A DNA stretch of 64,000 nt from Rhynchopus euleeides (GCA_963210315.1 OY723250.1:2356001-2420000), one strand, 5' to 3'. Shown: positions 31,904-44,970, numbered from the stretch's first letter. A program made the numbers and translations. Notes: generated by a model not told the origin, from the sequence alone.

Positions 31904-33457
31904 TCAGCGCATCTAGGCCACACATGCCTGAGGAAACAACGTTTCAAAAAGCGCCGCCATCGGGTAGCCTGCCCCCCACCCCTGGGAACCCGCACGCTCG
32001 GTGCATGTGTTCCTCCCTTTCTCTCTCTCACTCAGCTAACTGAAGCACCCCCCCCACCCACTACCCTTTCCCCTGTAGAAAGTTCCCATGCAAGTTCGCC
32101 ATGTGCCCCGCTGTGTGTGATATCTGAAGGATTGTTGCCTTTTTGGCCAGACCCCGATGAAGAGGGTCTAGCAGCCCTCTGGTCTTCCTCCTGACGCCTC
32201 AGGCAATGGGTGCAGACAATGTGTGTATCGATGATACTGTGGATCTCACCATGATGCTGCGTCGCATTGGTAGTCTACTGCGCCACCGAGCGTGGCATGG
32301 CCGCTCTTCTATTCTGAGCTCTCCAGGCTCGCAACCCAGCACCAAGCTGATCCGTTCCCACCCCTTCCCATCGTAGATCTCCTCCACCCCTCCCCCTTCA
32401 CATCCAGCGTCTGAGTTTTAAAGATATTCCCCTTCCACACCAGTCAGTGACATTGCCCCCACGTCACACCGCTTCAGATTCCTGAGAGGGTGCGCAGGTA
32501 TACGTTTCCCCCCGGATGGCGCTGTTGTCACACTCCCAGTGGTCTCCAGTTGCCAGCGTGATGAACGCGTTTAGTAGACTCGTTTCAGGCAGAGATGAGG
32601 CAGGGGGTTTTCGTTTCTTCGCCAATTACTCTGAGCATGTAGTGTACAGTGCGTTGTTCGGAAGAGCTTCTCTGCAGGTGGTGTGGTCGAAAATTGGGAT
32701 TGGTTGTTCAATGGGCAGTTCTGACGCAGTTCCTCGTCAGGCTAGGGTGGTGGCCAGGAGTATTTTTCGATGACACCGTCCGGCAGGTCAATTCCTCTCG
32801 GGGTCTTCCGGAAGCACGGCGAAATAGACTTCACGGTCCAAAACGCGTGTTCAAATTGTTCAAATATATTCCAGTATTGTTGCACGTCTGGATCTGATTC
32901 ATCATTCTGGTTGCTCTGCCAACAAGGGCGCAATGTAAATTCCCTGACCCGGGGAGGATGTCTGTGTTGCGGGAGGTTGTGCCGCTTGCATCCAGCTAGA
33001 GCTATAATTGTGCATCGATAGGAGATCCTCACTGAGGGGTTGCCAAAAGGCGACCTGAACAAAATCGACGGGATTGGCATTCTGTTGCGTGTGTACTCCA
33101 GACAGGCCGTGTGTGCAGGCACTGTGCTGCAATGCAGCTGGCCCAATTGAAGTTGAGCAGGGCGGTGGCAGGGTGGTGGCACTGCTTCCTTTCGTCCGCC
33201 TCCCTTTCCCCTCGAACTCCTGCAAAACTGTAGAAGCAACGGAGACAAGACGAGCGTATTGCCTCGCTGAATCAGGCTGGACCCCAACCCTCTTTCTCCT
33301 CACCCGCACTCCACCTTTTTGCAGTCAAACTCTGCACCACCACCACCACCACTACCACCACACCCACTACGGCAGGCGGGCCGGCCCCGGGTCAGGGGCA
33401 TCAAGACCAAGGGCATTTTGTTCTGCTTCTGGCCCTGGGTGTGTATTCTTGGCCGTC
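31904..33457. other. Intergenic, no recognised gene
   Basis: Only short frames. A CTCCACCTTTTTGCAG acceptor-like stretch lies near 33308-33325, about 130 bp before the channel gene's ATG. Confidence 0.4.
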
Positions 33458-35274
33458 ATGGCCGTCAGTGTCAGTGGGCTCTCCAGCTCCGATGTGACGG
33501 CGCTGCTGACTGTAGCTGGGGCCCCGACAAGGGGACTCGGCGCTTTTCCGAAGCTCGGGACCCTCGAGTTTGCGGGTGTGATTCTGCGTGTGCTTTTGGC
33601 GCTGCTGGTCGTGACGCACGTTCTCATCCTCAGTGAAGAGTATGTCTTCCATGCGAAGATGCTTGACCGCGTCAGCAATGTGTTTGTCGGTGTCGACATC
33701 GGCAACAACGCAGACAACCACGTGACACTTCACACCAACAAAGATGTGTCGGACCATCTTTCTCTCCTCGTGGCGACCTACGCCGATGTGGCATCGTACT
33801 TCCCGACGGGCATCCTCGTCGACGATGTCGTGACGATCGACGTGACGAAGCTGCGGTACCAAAGCTACAAGCTGCTCCTCGAAGACCCTGACGAGGCGTT
33901 CCACCCGGAGACAGAGACAGTCAGCTTTAACATCACGGAGAGCTGTCCTCTGGGGCCGTACGACCCTTCGGGGTGCAACCCCTACCAGAACATCACGTCG
34001 CACGACATGTGGTGGTACACGAAGATGATCCGCACAACTGTGCAGCTCCGCAACATCCACATCCGCGGGTGGGGGGCATCCTACAGGCCTGTCTCGATGC
34101 TGTGGAATGTGCACATCAAGTACGACATGTCATCGCGCAACGACTTTATCAATCTGTCGTGGCTGGTTGAAGTGGAGCGGTACGCAGACTCCGTCCCTGC
34201 GTCGTCACCCCAGGCGCTGGTGCTGATAGCGTTGTGCGTTGTGTCGGTCGTGTTGTGCGTCATCGAGATCATCGGGATGTCCATCATCCCCAGCGCCAGC
34301 GCGCTCTTCACTTTCGGGAAGTGGAACCTTATCCAGTCCATCAGCGCCTTCAGTAACGCATTTGCTGCAATTGCCTACTTTTACGTCAACGTGCTTACAG
34401 GGCAGCAGCGCAACGCCTTCGACAGCAGCCTGCGTGTGATCAGCAGCATCGCGTACTTCAGTGCCTGGGTCGTGCTGGTCAAGCCCCTAGCCCAGATGCC
34501 CAGCATCGGTCGGGAAGGGATCATCATTGTGACGTCCAACGGCATCCCCGCCTGCCTGCGTGCTGGCCTGCCGCTCTTCCTCACCATCATGGGGCTTGCC
34601 AGTGGGGGCTGCTACTTCTTTGGTGGGTACTACGCGCACTTCAACAACATTGACCTTTCATTCCAGCTGCTGTACTCTCTGATGGTGGGTGACGCAATCA
34701 AGGACACGTTCAACGGTGTCTACGAAACGCAGCAGTGCCCCTGGGTATGACATTTCATGCACCTCGAGATGGCTATCAGTCAAATACAACACGGACAGAC
34801 CCATTTACAACAACACATCACAACACAAACACACTGGAGGTCCAGCACGGAGAAGATACTGCTGATGGTGTCCTCTCTGAAGCCACTCACCTTCATCTCT
34901 CACACAGGGGAAGTTCCTCGCAAGGGCGTACGTGTACGTCACGGTGGCGTGGATGTACTACATTGTGCTGAACCAGTTCTTCATTGTGATGGAGGACGCC
35001 TACTGCACAGCGAAGGTTGCTCTGAGCAAGGTATGTGCTGCGTGCTGCTGTTTGCAACCCTCCGCGCTGCCTGCTGTCCTGATGTGCTGCAACACTCCCA
35101 ACCCCACTGCAGCAAGAGGCGGAGCAGCAGCCCCAGAATGCGCTCCGCAACGGCAGCTTCTGCTCCGACGAGTCCGACACGAGCGCCAAGGAATACGGGA
35201 TGTTCCAGGCGCCTGGGCAGGTCGTCATGCGCGAGGTGGCGGACGAGATTCTCACAAAGGAGAAGAAGGATTGA
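33458..35274 (+). CDS. TRPML/PKD2-like cation channel
   Basis: Three exons (33458-34744, 34908-35030, 35113-35274), 523 residues, introns GTATGA/GTATGT. Predicted six-transmembrane cation channel of the mucolipin/polycystin group, probably in an endolysosomal or other internal membrane. TM1 is at about 40-58, followed by a large luminal domain of about 190 residues with NIT and NLS glycosylation-type sites and paired cysteines (ESCPLGPYDPSGCNP). TM2-TM5 cluster at about 250-390. A pore helix FQLLYSLMVGDAI at about 401-415 aligns with the mucolipin LFSLINGDD filter, and a last TM (AYVYVTVAWMYYIVLNQFF) is encoded by exon 2. A short hydrophilic tail follows. The topology and pore spacing, not overall identity, support the call. 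The frame is open upstream of the chosen ATG, through a low-complexity His-rich stretch I exclude. Confidence 0.8.
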
Positions 35275-35677
35275 AGTGTTCTGATTGTGTCTGCGGCAGG
35301 GCCCCAGCCGCCCTGCCGCCTTCTGACCCCTACGTGTGCATCGTCAGATTGGCGCGGCATGCGCCTGCCAGAACATCTGTTGGACGACAGCTGAGCACAT
35401 CCTTTCGTGCCGCGTTGCCGCCGCGGTGCAGTCGACGCACTGCAATAGTGTTGTTGGTGCGGTAGAGCATGGGTCGCCTGCTCGCACTCAGGTTCCAGCT
35501 CACGCGCTCCCCACCCGAGTGGTGTGCTTCGGTCGCGGTTCCCCTTGCCGTGTGTGCTAAGCGCCCTGCCTGCAGCCCCCGACCCCACCTTCTGACTCTT
35601 GCATACATTGCTGGAGGGCACCACCGCCCTGGCTTGCCCTGGCACACAGAACACCCACAGGCATACAAGCATACAAG

Positions 35678-38600
35678 ATGGCGGGCACACACCAGGTCTT
35701 CACGATCCGCTCCTCCACGGAGCGTGACCGTCTGCAGGAGAAGGCGAAGCCTCTGGTGCGTGGCGAGCTGGGCCCTCTGGGCGATGCTGAGGTCGAGTGG
35801 TTCTGCGGCAACCTGGGGCTGTCGCGGAGGTACTTCGCGAGCGTCGACAGCAACGATGTGGCGAAGCACACGATGCTGCTGTTTGCGGCGAAGTTCCGTG
35901 CGAGGATCGCCGAGTCGAACCTCGAGCTGGACATCAGCGACGAGGGTCCCAGCACGGCGATCTACATCTGCCCCTCGAAGGACACCACCGACCCGCGTGT
36001 GGCGCAGGAGTCTGCAAGCGCGAATGTTGAGCGCAAGATCCAGGCGAAGTACCTCGACGAGGCCTGGCTGTCGACGCAGGCGCTGGTCGATGCAGGGCAG
36101 AGTGCCGAGGCGTCGAAGGCCAACCAGCAGCAGTCGAAGGGTGGCAGCGAGGAGCCCTTCGAGGGCTACGTCGTGGAGGCGTTCCGCAGCTCTGGGGAGG
36201 TGGCGCGCACCATGCCTGTGAAGCTGCGCCTCTTCGTTGTGCAGCGCCCGAAGTACCCTGACCTCAACGGCGAGAAGGGCATCCACGCACTGGCGTGCAC
36301 ACAGTTCCTCAACTTCATCACCCCCCAGCACTTCCCCGAGTACGAGGACCTGCTGCAGCGTGCTGGGTGCAGCAACGGGTGTGTCGTGACGGTGTCGTCG
36401 CCCAGCGAGGAGGAGTGGAGCGAGCACTCGATGCACAACGAGGAGCACGATGTTGTCGTGCGCGTGGCACACAAGCGTGGTACGACCCACAGCTTCTACA
36501 GCAGCACCAGCCAGCTGTACCGTATGCACGGCTTCCGCTCGCGCGTCAAGGCGATGTGGCCGTTCCGCAACCGCATCGATGTGCAGACGGTGTGGCTGTC
36601 GCCGATGGAGCCGATGACGTACGCAGAGCTGCAGCGCCGTGTGCTGTCGCTGCAGCACCACATCTCGCTGTCGTACATCCTGCCCAGGACCCCCTTCACG
36701 CCCCTCGTGTCCAGCAGGCAGCTGGGTGCTGGTGAGCACGCGTACGCATACGTCGGGCTGATCTTTGCCCACCACTTCCTGACGCTCAGCCCCAACGAGA
36801 CGGACAGCACTGCGTCCTTCAAGGCTGCGCTGCTTCCGGAGATCGACACGTCGCAGAGCGCACGCATCAAGATGCGCCTGCGCCGCTACATGCTGACGGA
36901 GGACCGTCTGGCCGAGGCTGTGCTGCGCTACCCGGAGCTGGTGCGCAAGCTGCACGCCTCGTTCGAGCGCCTCCACTCGCCGCACTTCCCGAAGATCGAC
37001 CGCGAGAACCGCCAGGAGGAGGAGGAGCTGGCGAAGCTGATCCTGCGCACCGTCCCGAATGAGATCAACCAGCGTGTGCTGCTCTCGTTCCTCGACTTCA
37101 ACAAGTACGTGATGAAGACGAACTTCTTCAAGGACGACAGGAACGTGTTGGCCTTCCGCCTCGACGCACGTGTGATGGACAACAGCGACTACCCTGAGGT
37201 GCCGCACGGCATCTTCCTTGTGGTGGGGTCTGTGTTCAGGGGTTTCCACATCCGCTTCCGCGACGTGGCACGTGGTGGCATCCGCCTGATCCGCTCTGGC
37301 AACGAGCAGGCGTACGCCAACAACGTTGCGACGCTGCTGGAGGAGAACTACGCGCTGGCCTACACCCAGCAGAAGAAGAACAAGGACATCCCCGAGGGCG
37401 GGTCCAAGGGCACCATCCTGCTGGCCCCCGGGCACCAGGACAAGGGACACGTTGCCTTCGACCAGTACATCGACGGGCTGCTTGACCTGATCCTCCCTGA
37501 CCCCAACATGAAGAGCTACCTGAACCAGCCCGAGATGCTCTTCTTCGGGCCTGACGAGGGCACGGCCGACAAGATGGACCGTGCCGCGCAGCGCGCCAAG
37601 CAGCGTGGCTACTCGCTGTGGAAGGCATCCACCACAGGGAAGTCGATCTCGATGGGCGGGATCCCTCACGACACCTACGGGATGACGACGCGCTCCGTCC
37701 ACCAGTACGTGCTTGGCTTCTACAGGAAGCTCGAGCTGAACGAGAGCAGCATCCGCAAGTTCCAGACCGGTGGCCCCGACGGCGACCTGGGGAGCAACGA
37801 GATTCTCATCTCGAAGGACCGCACCTGCACCATCGTGGACGGGTCGGGTGTGCTGCACGACCCTGAGGGCCTGAATCGCGAGGAGCTGCACCGCCTTGCC
37901 GTGTCGCGCCAGATGACGTGCCACTTCAACCCCAACCTGCTCGGGAAGGGCGGCTTCTTCGTCGACGTGCGTGAGGTGGACCGCAAGCTTCCCGACGGGA
38001 GCGTCGTGCAGTCGGGCCTGCAGTTCCGCAACAACTTCCACCTGGACCCCCGCGCCGAGTGCGACCTGTTCGTGCCGTGCGGTGGGCGCCCTGAGTCCAT
38101 CAACGGGACGAACGTCAACAACGTGTTCGACGCGAAGGGCACCCCGCGCTTCAAGATCGTGGTGGAGGGGGCCAACCTGTTCCTGACGCAGGCCGCACGC
38201 CACTCCCTGGAGGACGCAGGCGTGAACCTCGTGAAGGACGCGTCCGCCAACAAGGGCGGTGTCACCTCCAGCAGTCTGGAGGTGCTGACGGCCCTTGCCC
38301 TGGGCGACTCTGAGTACGGCGACCTGATGACGGCCCCTGCCGGCACCCCGCCCGACAGCATGCCTGCCTTCTACAGGTCCTACGTTGCGGAGGTCCAGGC
38401 GCGCGTCGAGGAGAACGCACGCATGGAGTTCGAGTGCCTCTGGGCCGAGCACAAGAAGACGAAGGTGAAGATGTCGATCCTTACCGACGCAGTCAGCCAC
38501 AAGATCAACGCCCTCAACGACAGCATCCAGATGTCCTCCCTGTGGGAGGACGTCACCTTCCGGAGCCTCGTCTTCTCGCGCTACGTCCCGAAGACGCTGC

Positions 38601-38988
38601 TGGACCACATCGGCATGGACAACCTGATCACGAGGGTTCCCGAGAGGTATGACTTCGCCCTCCCAAAACCTGGGCCCGAACTCTGTAAGGGACGAGGCCT
38701 TTCGCCCCTACCCACATCGAGTTGCGTCCTGGTGTTTTCCTGTTTTCCTGTTTCAGCCTATTGTTTCACTTTTGCTTCGGGTTTGCGGGTTCAACACATG
38801 CCGGAGTCCACTTGACTGAACTAATCCCCCGACAACACTCAACACCCCACCACAGCTACCTGCAGTCCATCTTTGGTGCCTACCTTGCTGCCCAGTACAT
38901 CTACACATGCGGCCCGAACGCGTCTGAGTTCGAGTTCTTCGACTTCATCACGAAGTTCAAGTCGGGTGGGGGCGCCTCGAAGCTCTGA
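35678..38988 (+). CDS. NAD-dependent glutamate dehydrogenase, large type
   Basis: Oxidative deamination of L-glutamate to 2-oxoglutarate and ammonia. Two exons (35678-38646, 38856-38988; intron 209 bp, GTATGA...CAG), 1033 residues, the size of the roughly 115-kDa NAD-GDH class found in fungi, oomycetes, apicomplexans and kinetoplastids. An N-terminal regulatory region (1-480) precedes the catalytic part: RDVARGGIRLI, GGSKGTILL, GPDEGTAD, GGIPHDTYGMTTRSV, DGSGVLHDPEGLNREEL, PCGGRPESING and VVEGANLFLTQAAR are all present in order. Exon 2 restores the C-terminus (SYLQSIFGAYLAAQYIY...). The ATG sits in CATACAAGATGGCG. No transit peptide is obvious. The gene follows the channel gene by only 403 bp. 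Confidence 0.95.
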
Positions 38989-41900
38989 TCCGATGCATAC
39001 GTACATACCCCATCACCACACCACCGCCATGTTCTCCTTGGGGAACTGGCCACCCACCCACCACTCTTCTCTCTGTCTGTCTCTGTCTCTGCTTCAAGGG
39101 TTCTTTGCTCGCGTCCCCACCCCTCCCCCGCACCCCTGGATCCCACCCACACACAAGCCCACGATGATCTTAACCGTGGGTGCCAAATTCAATCCAAAAA
39201 CGCTTGTTTCCAACTCGTATGGGGGGGGGGTGCTGGTGACTCTATCTCGGACCTCGTAGGACTCGTCACCTGCCTGGGTGGGGTGGGGGGGAGGGGGTTT
39301 TCCCTGGGAACGGGGTGGAAAGGGGGGTGGGGTGGGGTCAAATCCAGTTACGGTACATTTTGTGTGATTTTTCGACTCTTTTTTTCTGGACCGCGGGGAA
39401 GTCGCGAAAAAAAATGTGTGTGCACCTCGCCCTTGCACTCCCTGGAAATGGGGCAAGGCTTGAAGTTCTTTCAGCGCTTTTTGGGGGTTGTCGGTGGGGG
39501 GAGAAGGGGTCTTCCAGCTTCCAGTGGGTCTTCGCTCCGGTGTTGGAACAACTGGTGCGTTATAGGCACGTCTCCTCCTAGATATAGGAGAGAATCGTCG
39601 AATTCGAAAAAAATAGTTGAGAGCGAAGGCACAGCCCGCATGGGGGTATATGAAATATATTACCCAAAAAGGATTGTCTTGAAGCGCCCTGAGGGGTTCC
39701 TCCAAGACGTTCCCAACCGAGAACCGAAATAAAATAATGCGTTGCAAGGATTTTATCGTTTCCGCTTTCGCAGATCAGATGCCTCCAGTTGCACACACAC
39801 CCCCCCCCCCCCCCCACCCACCCACCACCCCTGCAACTATTCAGTGATGTCGGCATCTCGCGTTGTATTTTTCGTTTAGGGAGGGGGTGGTGCTTGGCTC
39901 TCGAGGGTGTGTCACAAAGGTGAGTCCCCAGCACAACAAGGGGACACACTCGGCACAGTTTTGGCACAGAGTGTGAAGTCCCCTGCCCCCCTCCCCTCGC
40001 CCCCCCGATATGATTTCCTTTCAGCCAGATATTAAATTGTCGAACCTGCATGCCACAGTCGTTAGTTTTCCCCCTATTCTCCTTTTCCCCCTCAAATTTG
40101 TCACAAGCCAGGGCCAGGGCTAGCTCCCAGGCTTTTTCTCTCGCTGCCTGTTTTCTGTCAGTTACGGCCCCCAGGCAAAGCACACGGTGATGGTGCAGAG
40201 TGACCCATTGTTTTCCCCCTGTTTTTCCAACGCACCCGTCCCCTCCCCTCCCCTCTCGGACCTCACCTCATCACAGATGGTGGGTTTGCTTTGCTTGCCA
40301 ACACATGCATGTGTTGGAGGGAATGTTATGTAGATGTTGTGACACGAGCAGCACCACCTGATTTTTTCTGTGGCACAGTGTGTCCCGCCACGCCTACTTC
40401 ACAACGCACGTAGGAGGTATCGTGGCGGTGGGGGAAATCCGGTGGCCTGAAGAAACTTGTCGGTTAAAAGAAGCCCGTTCATTTCTTCCGTGGCGGGTCG
40501 CAACGCAAGCAGAGTATCCATTGAGGGAGGGCATGGGGTGGGGGGGGGGGGGGATTTCCAGTTCCCATTTTCACTTTATTGGTGTTACATATCTCCCCAC
40601 TCCCACACATATTACCGTCGTAATGCTTTCTAAGGTGCATCACGTCCCTGAAGCCAAACACCATGTCCTGATTTTTTTGCCATTTTCTTATTTTCCCGTT
40701 TGCTTTACATTTTGAATGCATCTTATTTTCCGACTGTCGCGGTTTGATTGTTTTGTCGAACAGGGCCCGCCTGTGTTACAATCGTGACGAGCTTGCTTTT
40801 TTCACGCCCCCCATCTGCTTCCAATTCCCCGTTGCATATTTTCCGTCACATGTTTTGCGCATGTTTTTTCTGAATGCAGCAAGTTTATGTGGCGCTTTAG
40901 GTCCATCCATAATCCTTCGATGAGAGGACCGATGCTAAGTCGCCTTTCTGTGTTTTGAGTCAATTTTCCTCTTGTCTTCGGCCCTTTCTTTGGCCTAATT
41001 GGATGGGAATATTGGAATTCTTCGTTAGCAGCAGATGAGTGAGGGAATTGTTCCTAACTTTATAACATCTTCCGATGGTGTGGCTTGCAGCGCGTGCAGG
41101 ACGGGGGACTCCATCAAGAATCCAAATGAAAATTAGGGGTACGGGTGCCACTATTTAAAAAAATACCCAATCGCATGAAGCTCAAAAAGCAGTTCGCTTT
41201 TTGAGACACTCTGAACACAAAACGTTCGCCCTCCCTTCCGTCGAACAGTGCCCTGGCAAAACGGCAAACATCAAACTGTGTGTACACTCCTTCGTACGGA
41301 GCGAGGGTAAAAAAAGGTGAAATTTTTCAAAATTTGAAAATCCGAATTCCGCATCGTCTTTTTTTTAAGACAAAAACGTCAACAACAGCGCTCTCTCTCT
41401 CCCCACCCCCCGCTGTCCCCCCTCCCCTCTCTCTATCTCTCTCAAACCCTTGCCAGCGTGCCGCGGGCGTGCTGATCCCCTGAAGCTCCAGCCAACAAAA
41501 GCATCAGCCAAAGCAAGCGGCACGCTTCCCTTCCCCCCTCTCTTGTCTCCTCCTCCTCCTCCCCGTCTCCCCTGATGACTGTGCCCTGTTGATGGAAACC
41601 ACAGCGCATCGCCACACCAATCCCACAGTTTTGATACAGAACATGCATCTTTCTACAGGGCAGGAGGGCAATAACACACTCCGAGCCGTTCTGGTGGGTC
41701 ACCCCCCCCCCCCTCCCTTCCCTTAAATTTTTCCGTTTCTCGGATACTCCTCCGGGTCTGTGAGAGAGGAACGGCTAAAGGAGTACCACCCCCTGAGTTC
41801 CCCCACCCACCCCCACCCACACTCAGGGTCCCCTGTGCCACACCCACCCCCCCCCCCCCCAAGTTATTGTGGTTCGCCTTCCAGGCTGCTATCTCTGCCT

Positions 41901-43673
41901 GCGCCTGAGTCTGGGCGGTGGTGGCATGTCTGCGGATTGCTCCGTGCTGCGTTATCCATGTCTCTCGCATTTCGTGCCACCCTCTCGGGCGCGCTGCCCT
42001 CCCTGCCGTCGCGGTTGCGATGCCCCACGCTGCCCGTGTTGCGGGTTGTTGTGTGGGGGAGGTCGAAGGAAATGATGTGGGTGGGGGTGTGTCTCCTTGT
42101 CCCCTTCACTCAAAAGATTGTTCCAGGGAAGTGGAGTGGCATTTTCCCCCAAGCACACAAAACAAAGCCTGGGTCGTACTGTTCGGCACACGTTTTGGAA
42201 CAGGGTGAAAGGTCTCACCCGCTTCGTTCTTCATTTCCTTTATTGCGGCCAACAATCGTGTAACACCAGGCAGGTGCACGTGCCCCTTTTTTACGCACGA
42301 AACGAAGACATGATGCGCTCATCAATCCGTAAAGCCGCGTTCTCCAGCTTACCACTCGTTGTGTGGCACAGATGTGTGATGACAAGGCTAAAGCTCGTCG
42401 ACGGCTCTCGCATCTGCATCACCCACATGAGGAAGGGCAGGGGTGTGTGCAGTCTCAGGCGGGAGGCAGTGGGGCTCTGATAGTTTGTGCAGTGTGCTTG
42501 CCTGTACCCAAAGTGGTGGGGTCTGGCACATCTGCAGCGATCCCCCTTTCTCCACATGCGCCAAAAGCGTGTGGTGTTGTCCTCCCTCTTTTTAAAAAAG
42601 AAGCTGTGAAACAAAGGCAGAGAGCAAAAAGGGGGGGGGGGTGTTTTTCTGGTTCATCTTCTGGTAAAAAAAATAGCTAACAAAGTTGGAGTCGGCAGGG
42701 TCCAAAAAAGGCAATAAAAAAGCAATAAAACACATCATCCGAAGGGGGGAGTGATGCCGTGAGAGAACACAAAGCAAAAAAGCAGGACAGCGTCATGCGA
42801 AACTTGCACACCCCTTACATAGACCTGGTCACGCTTTCGCCCCCCCTCCCCCTCCCCTCCCGGACGTCATCGCCGCTCTCCTTCGTACCATCTAATGTGG
42901 CAACACTGCAATGTTGCGGCACCATTTCCCGGGGTGCCGCAGTCGGGTTCAGGGGGGATTGCGGCCTCTATATAACACGAGAGTGAAGTTCTGAGAAGCA
43001 TTTTCTACCGTTTTATTGGTGGTGGAGGTGGTTGGTGGTTGCGTTGTATGTTGCGAAGTGAAGTGCGAAATGGTGATCGCATCAAGAGAGCAGATGGGAG
43101 GGGAGGGGACGGGGGCTCTTGGTGCGATTCTACACTTTGTGGCTGCTATAAAATACCTCCACGCGTGTTTGTGTGCATGGTAATGCCATTTGCACCCACG
43201 CGTGATGGGCAAAACAGAGGAAATACGGAAGTCATGTGACCAAGGGGGACCGGGGGGAACTGGGCGGCCCGCCGGGGGAGCAGGATGGGGGGTAGCCTTG
43301 CTCTGATGCTGAGCAACACGATCGCCTGGCACCATTGGGGGGCACTTTTTGTTCTGGCACAGAGCAGCGCGAAGCCCCTCCCCGCCACCCCCCAACACCC
43401 CCCAGAAATGGCTACCTCAGACACAGGCGTGTTTTGGTCATCGGTCCGATTCGGAAAACAACACGCAGGTTCCCCGACCCCCCTCCCTTTGCCCCCGTCG
43501 CGCCTCACACACCTGTGGGGTAGGGTAAACACTGGCTGGCCCCCTCTGAGTCAATCTGTTGTGTTGCAGTTTTGTTGTGTTTTGCATCTGGATCGCCACA
43601 CCCCACACACACCACCCCCAGCAGGGCACGCCGCAGCCTCCCTGCAGGGTGGGTGCCTGGGTAGGTAGCCCGT
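38989..43673. other. Longest gene-free interval (4.7 kb)
   Basis: No gene recognised. Seen: a GGGTCTTCGCTCC phrase near 39526 (possible MITE relict), C-run 39800-39815, dispersed-motif copies at 39953, 41623 (partial) and 43351, a G-run near 40540-40553, and at about 41385-41525 a segment resembling 61265-61390 (pyrimidine tract, then CCCCTGAAGC and CAGCC runs). Confidence 0.4.
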
Positions 43674-44624
43674 ATGTCTGTCGAGATTCAGATCCATGAA
43701 GCCGCTTTGCAGCGCGTGCGCGATGAGGCCTTAGTAAAGGAGGAGGCGCTGAACCGAGAGATATCCAGGCTGAAGGAGGAGCAGTGGCCGGCACCCTCCA
43801 GCTACCCACCCGACCTGAAGCACCTGGAGAAGGAGAATAGTAGGCTGCGCGTGGAGCTGCAGCTGCAGCAGGGGCACGTCCTGTCGCTGTCCAACCAGGT
43901 CCTCTCCCTTCAGCAGGAGCTGAAGGACCTGCGGGAGTTCAAGAGCACGCGGGAGGACATCGAGGCGACTGCCCACGAGATGCAGCTCACGCTGCGCGGG
44001 CTCACCGCTGCGGGGAGCGACCTGAAGGCGACGGCAGACCGCATCCGGCGGGACAGGTCGGAAGGCATCTACCCGTCGCACCCGCTGCTGAAGGGCGGGC
44101 CCCCATCTGTCGACGTCCGCCCCGATGCGTACGGGAGGTACATCACACCGCCTGTCGGCGTCAGCGATGTGCTGTACGCAGGGTTTGCACCGAGGGGCGG
44201 GTCGACGCCTCTGCTGCCGACAGACATGGTGCATGTGCTGAGTGATGAGAACACGCAGTTCCGCACGCTCGCCGTGCAGCTGCTGGGCAGCGAGCACCAC
44301 CACGCCTCGCTGAAGGGGGAGGTGCTGCACCACATCATGTCGCATCCGAGCGACTTCTCGAAGCACGCCTCGGCACCCGACACTGTGGAGAGCCTCGCCA
44401 CGCGCTGCCTCCGTGCAGGCGGCAACGCCTCGAGGGGCAACCTGCTGACGCTGCAAGGCGCTGCCGACCGTTTCCGTGCCCGGATGGTTGTCCACCTCCT
44501 GCCGCATCACGCGCAGCTCGAGCTCCGCCCCCTCCGCAGCGAGCCTCTGATGGAGACAGAGGTGGCCCTGTGGCTGGAGGAAGGCCGTGAGGTCTACTGC
44601 CCAGTCCGACGGGCGAAGGGGTGA
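43674..44624 (+). CDS. Coiled-coil protein with OTU-like domain lacking catalytic residues
   Basis: A single-exon 316-residue protein. Residues 5-105 form a coiled coil (EEALNREISRLKEEQ, LEKENSRLRVELQLQ). From about 188 the sequence follows the OTU deubiquitinase pattern: DENTQFRTLAVQLLGS matches the family's DGNCLFRAVADQxYG, SLKGEVLHHIMSHPSDFSKH matches the helix before the variable loop, and EVALWLEEGREVYCPVR matches the terminal strand that ends in HYNSV in active enzymes. The catalytic cysteine position is Thr194, and the histidine position appears to be Val307. If the assignment holds, this is a pseudo-OTU likely to bind rather than cleave ubiquitin-like partners. The ATG at 43674 is the only in-frame start before the coiled coil. 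Family assignment is by motif alignment by eye. Confidence 0.62.
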   Translation: MSVEIQIHEAALQRVRDEALVKEEALNREISRLKEEQWPAPSSYPPDLKHLEKENSRLRVELQLQQGHVLSLSNQVLSLQQELKDLREFKSTREDIEATAHEMQLTLRGLTAAGSDLKATADRIRRDRSEGIYPSHPLLKGGPPSVDVRPDAYGRYITPPVGVSDVLYAGFAPRGGSTPLLPTDMVHVLSDENTQFRTLAVQLLGSEHHHASLKGEVLHHIMSHPSDFSKHASAPDTVESLATRCLRAGGNASRGNLLTLQGAADRFRARMVVHLLPHHAQLELRPLRSEPLMETEVALWLEEGREVYCPVRRAKG

Positions 44625-44970
44625 CCAGAGTATATTTTGAGCTTTGCTTGGCATAGCCTCCTTCTCTAGGGGGTTGGAGGTGGGGCGGGGGGAGGAGTTT
44701 GTATTGCTGATGTTGTATGGGGGTAGATCGGGTTTTGTTGCAGACAGTCGTTCCCCCCCCCCTCTTTGCTGCCCCCCTTCCCTTCCCTTCTGCCCGGACT
44801 CATTTGCTCTCGCTGACAGCTTCGATATCCCTCGTTATCTTCACACGTGATTCACACACCCACCCTGCTCAACACCAGCTCTGCAGAATAGCCCACCCCC
44901 ACCACCCCCACTTATCCCAGCCTCAGACTCTGCTGTGAGTGTGACTGTGACTGGTACCCTAGGCAGCACG

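Noticed and set aside
35330-38608. 1092-codon open frame on the minus strand
   Set aside because: Antisense shadow of the GDH gene caused by GC-rich third positions; Arg/Val/Leu/His-rich composition with no domain, while the + strand frame is clearly GDH.
39283-39732. 149-codon + strand frame near 39.5 kb
   Set aside because: G-rich low-complexity translation overlapping an equally long minus-strand frame; no domain and repeat-like flanks.
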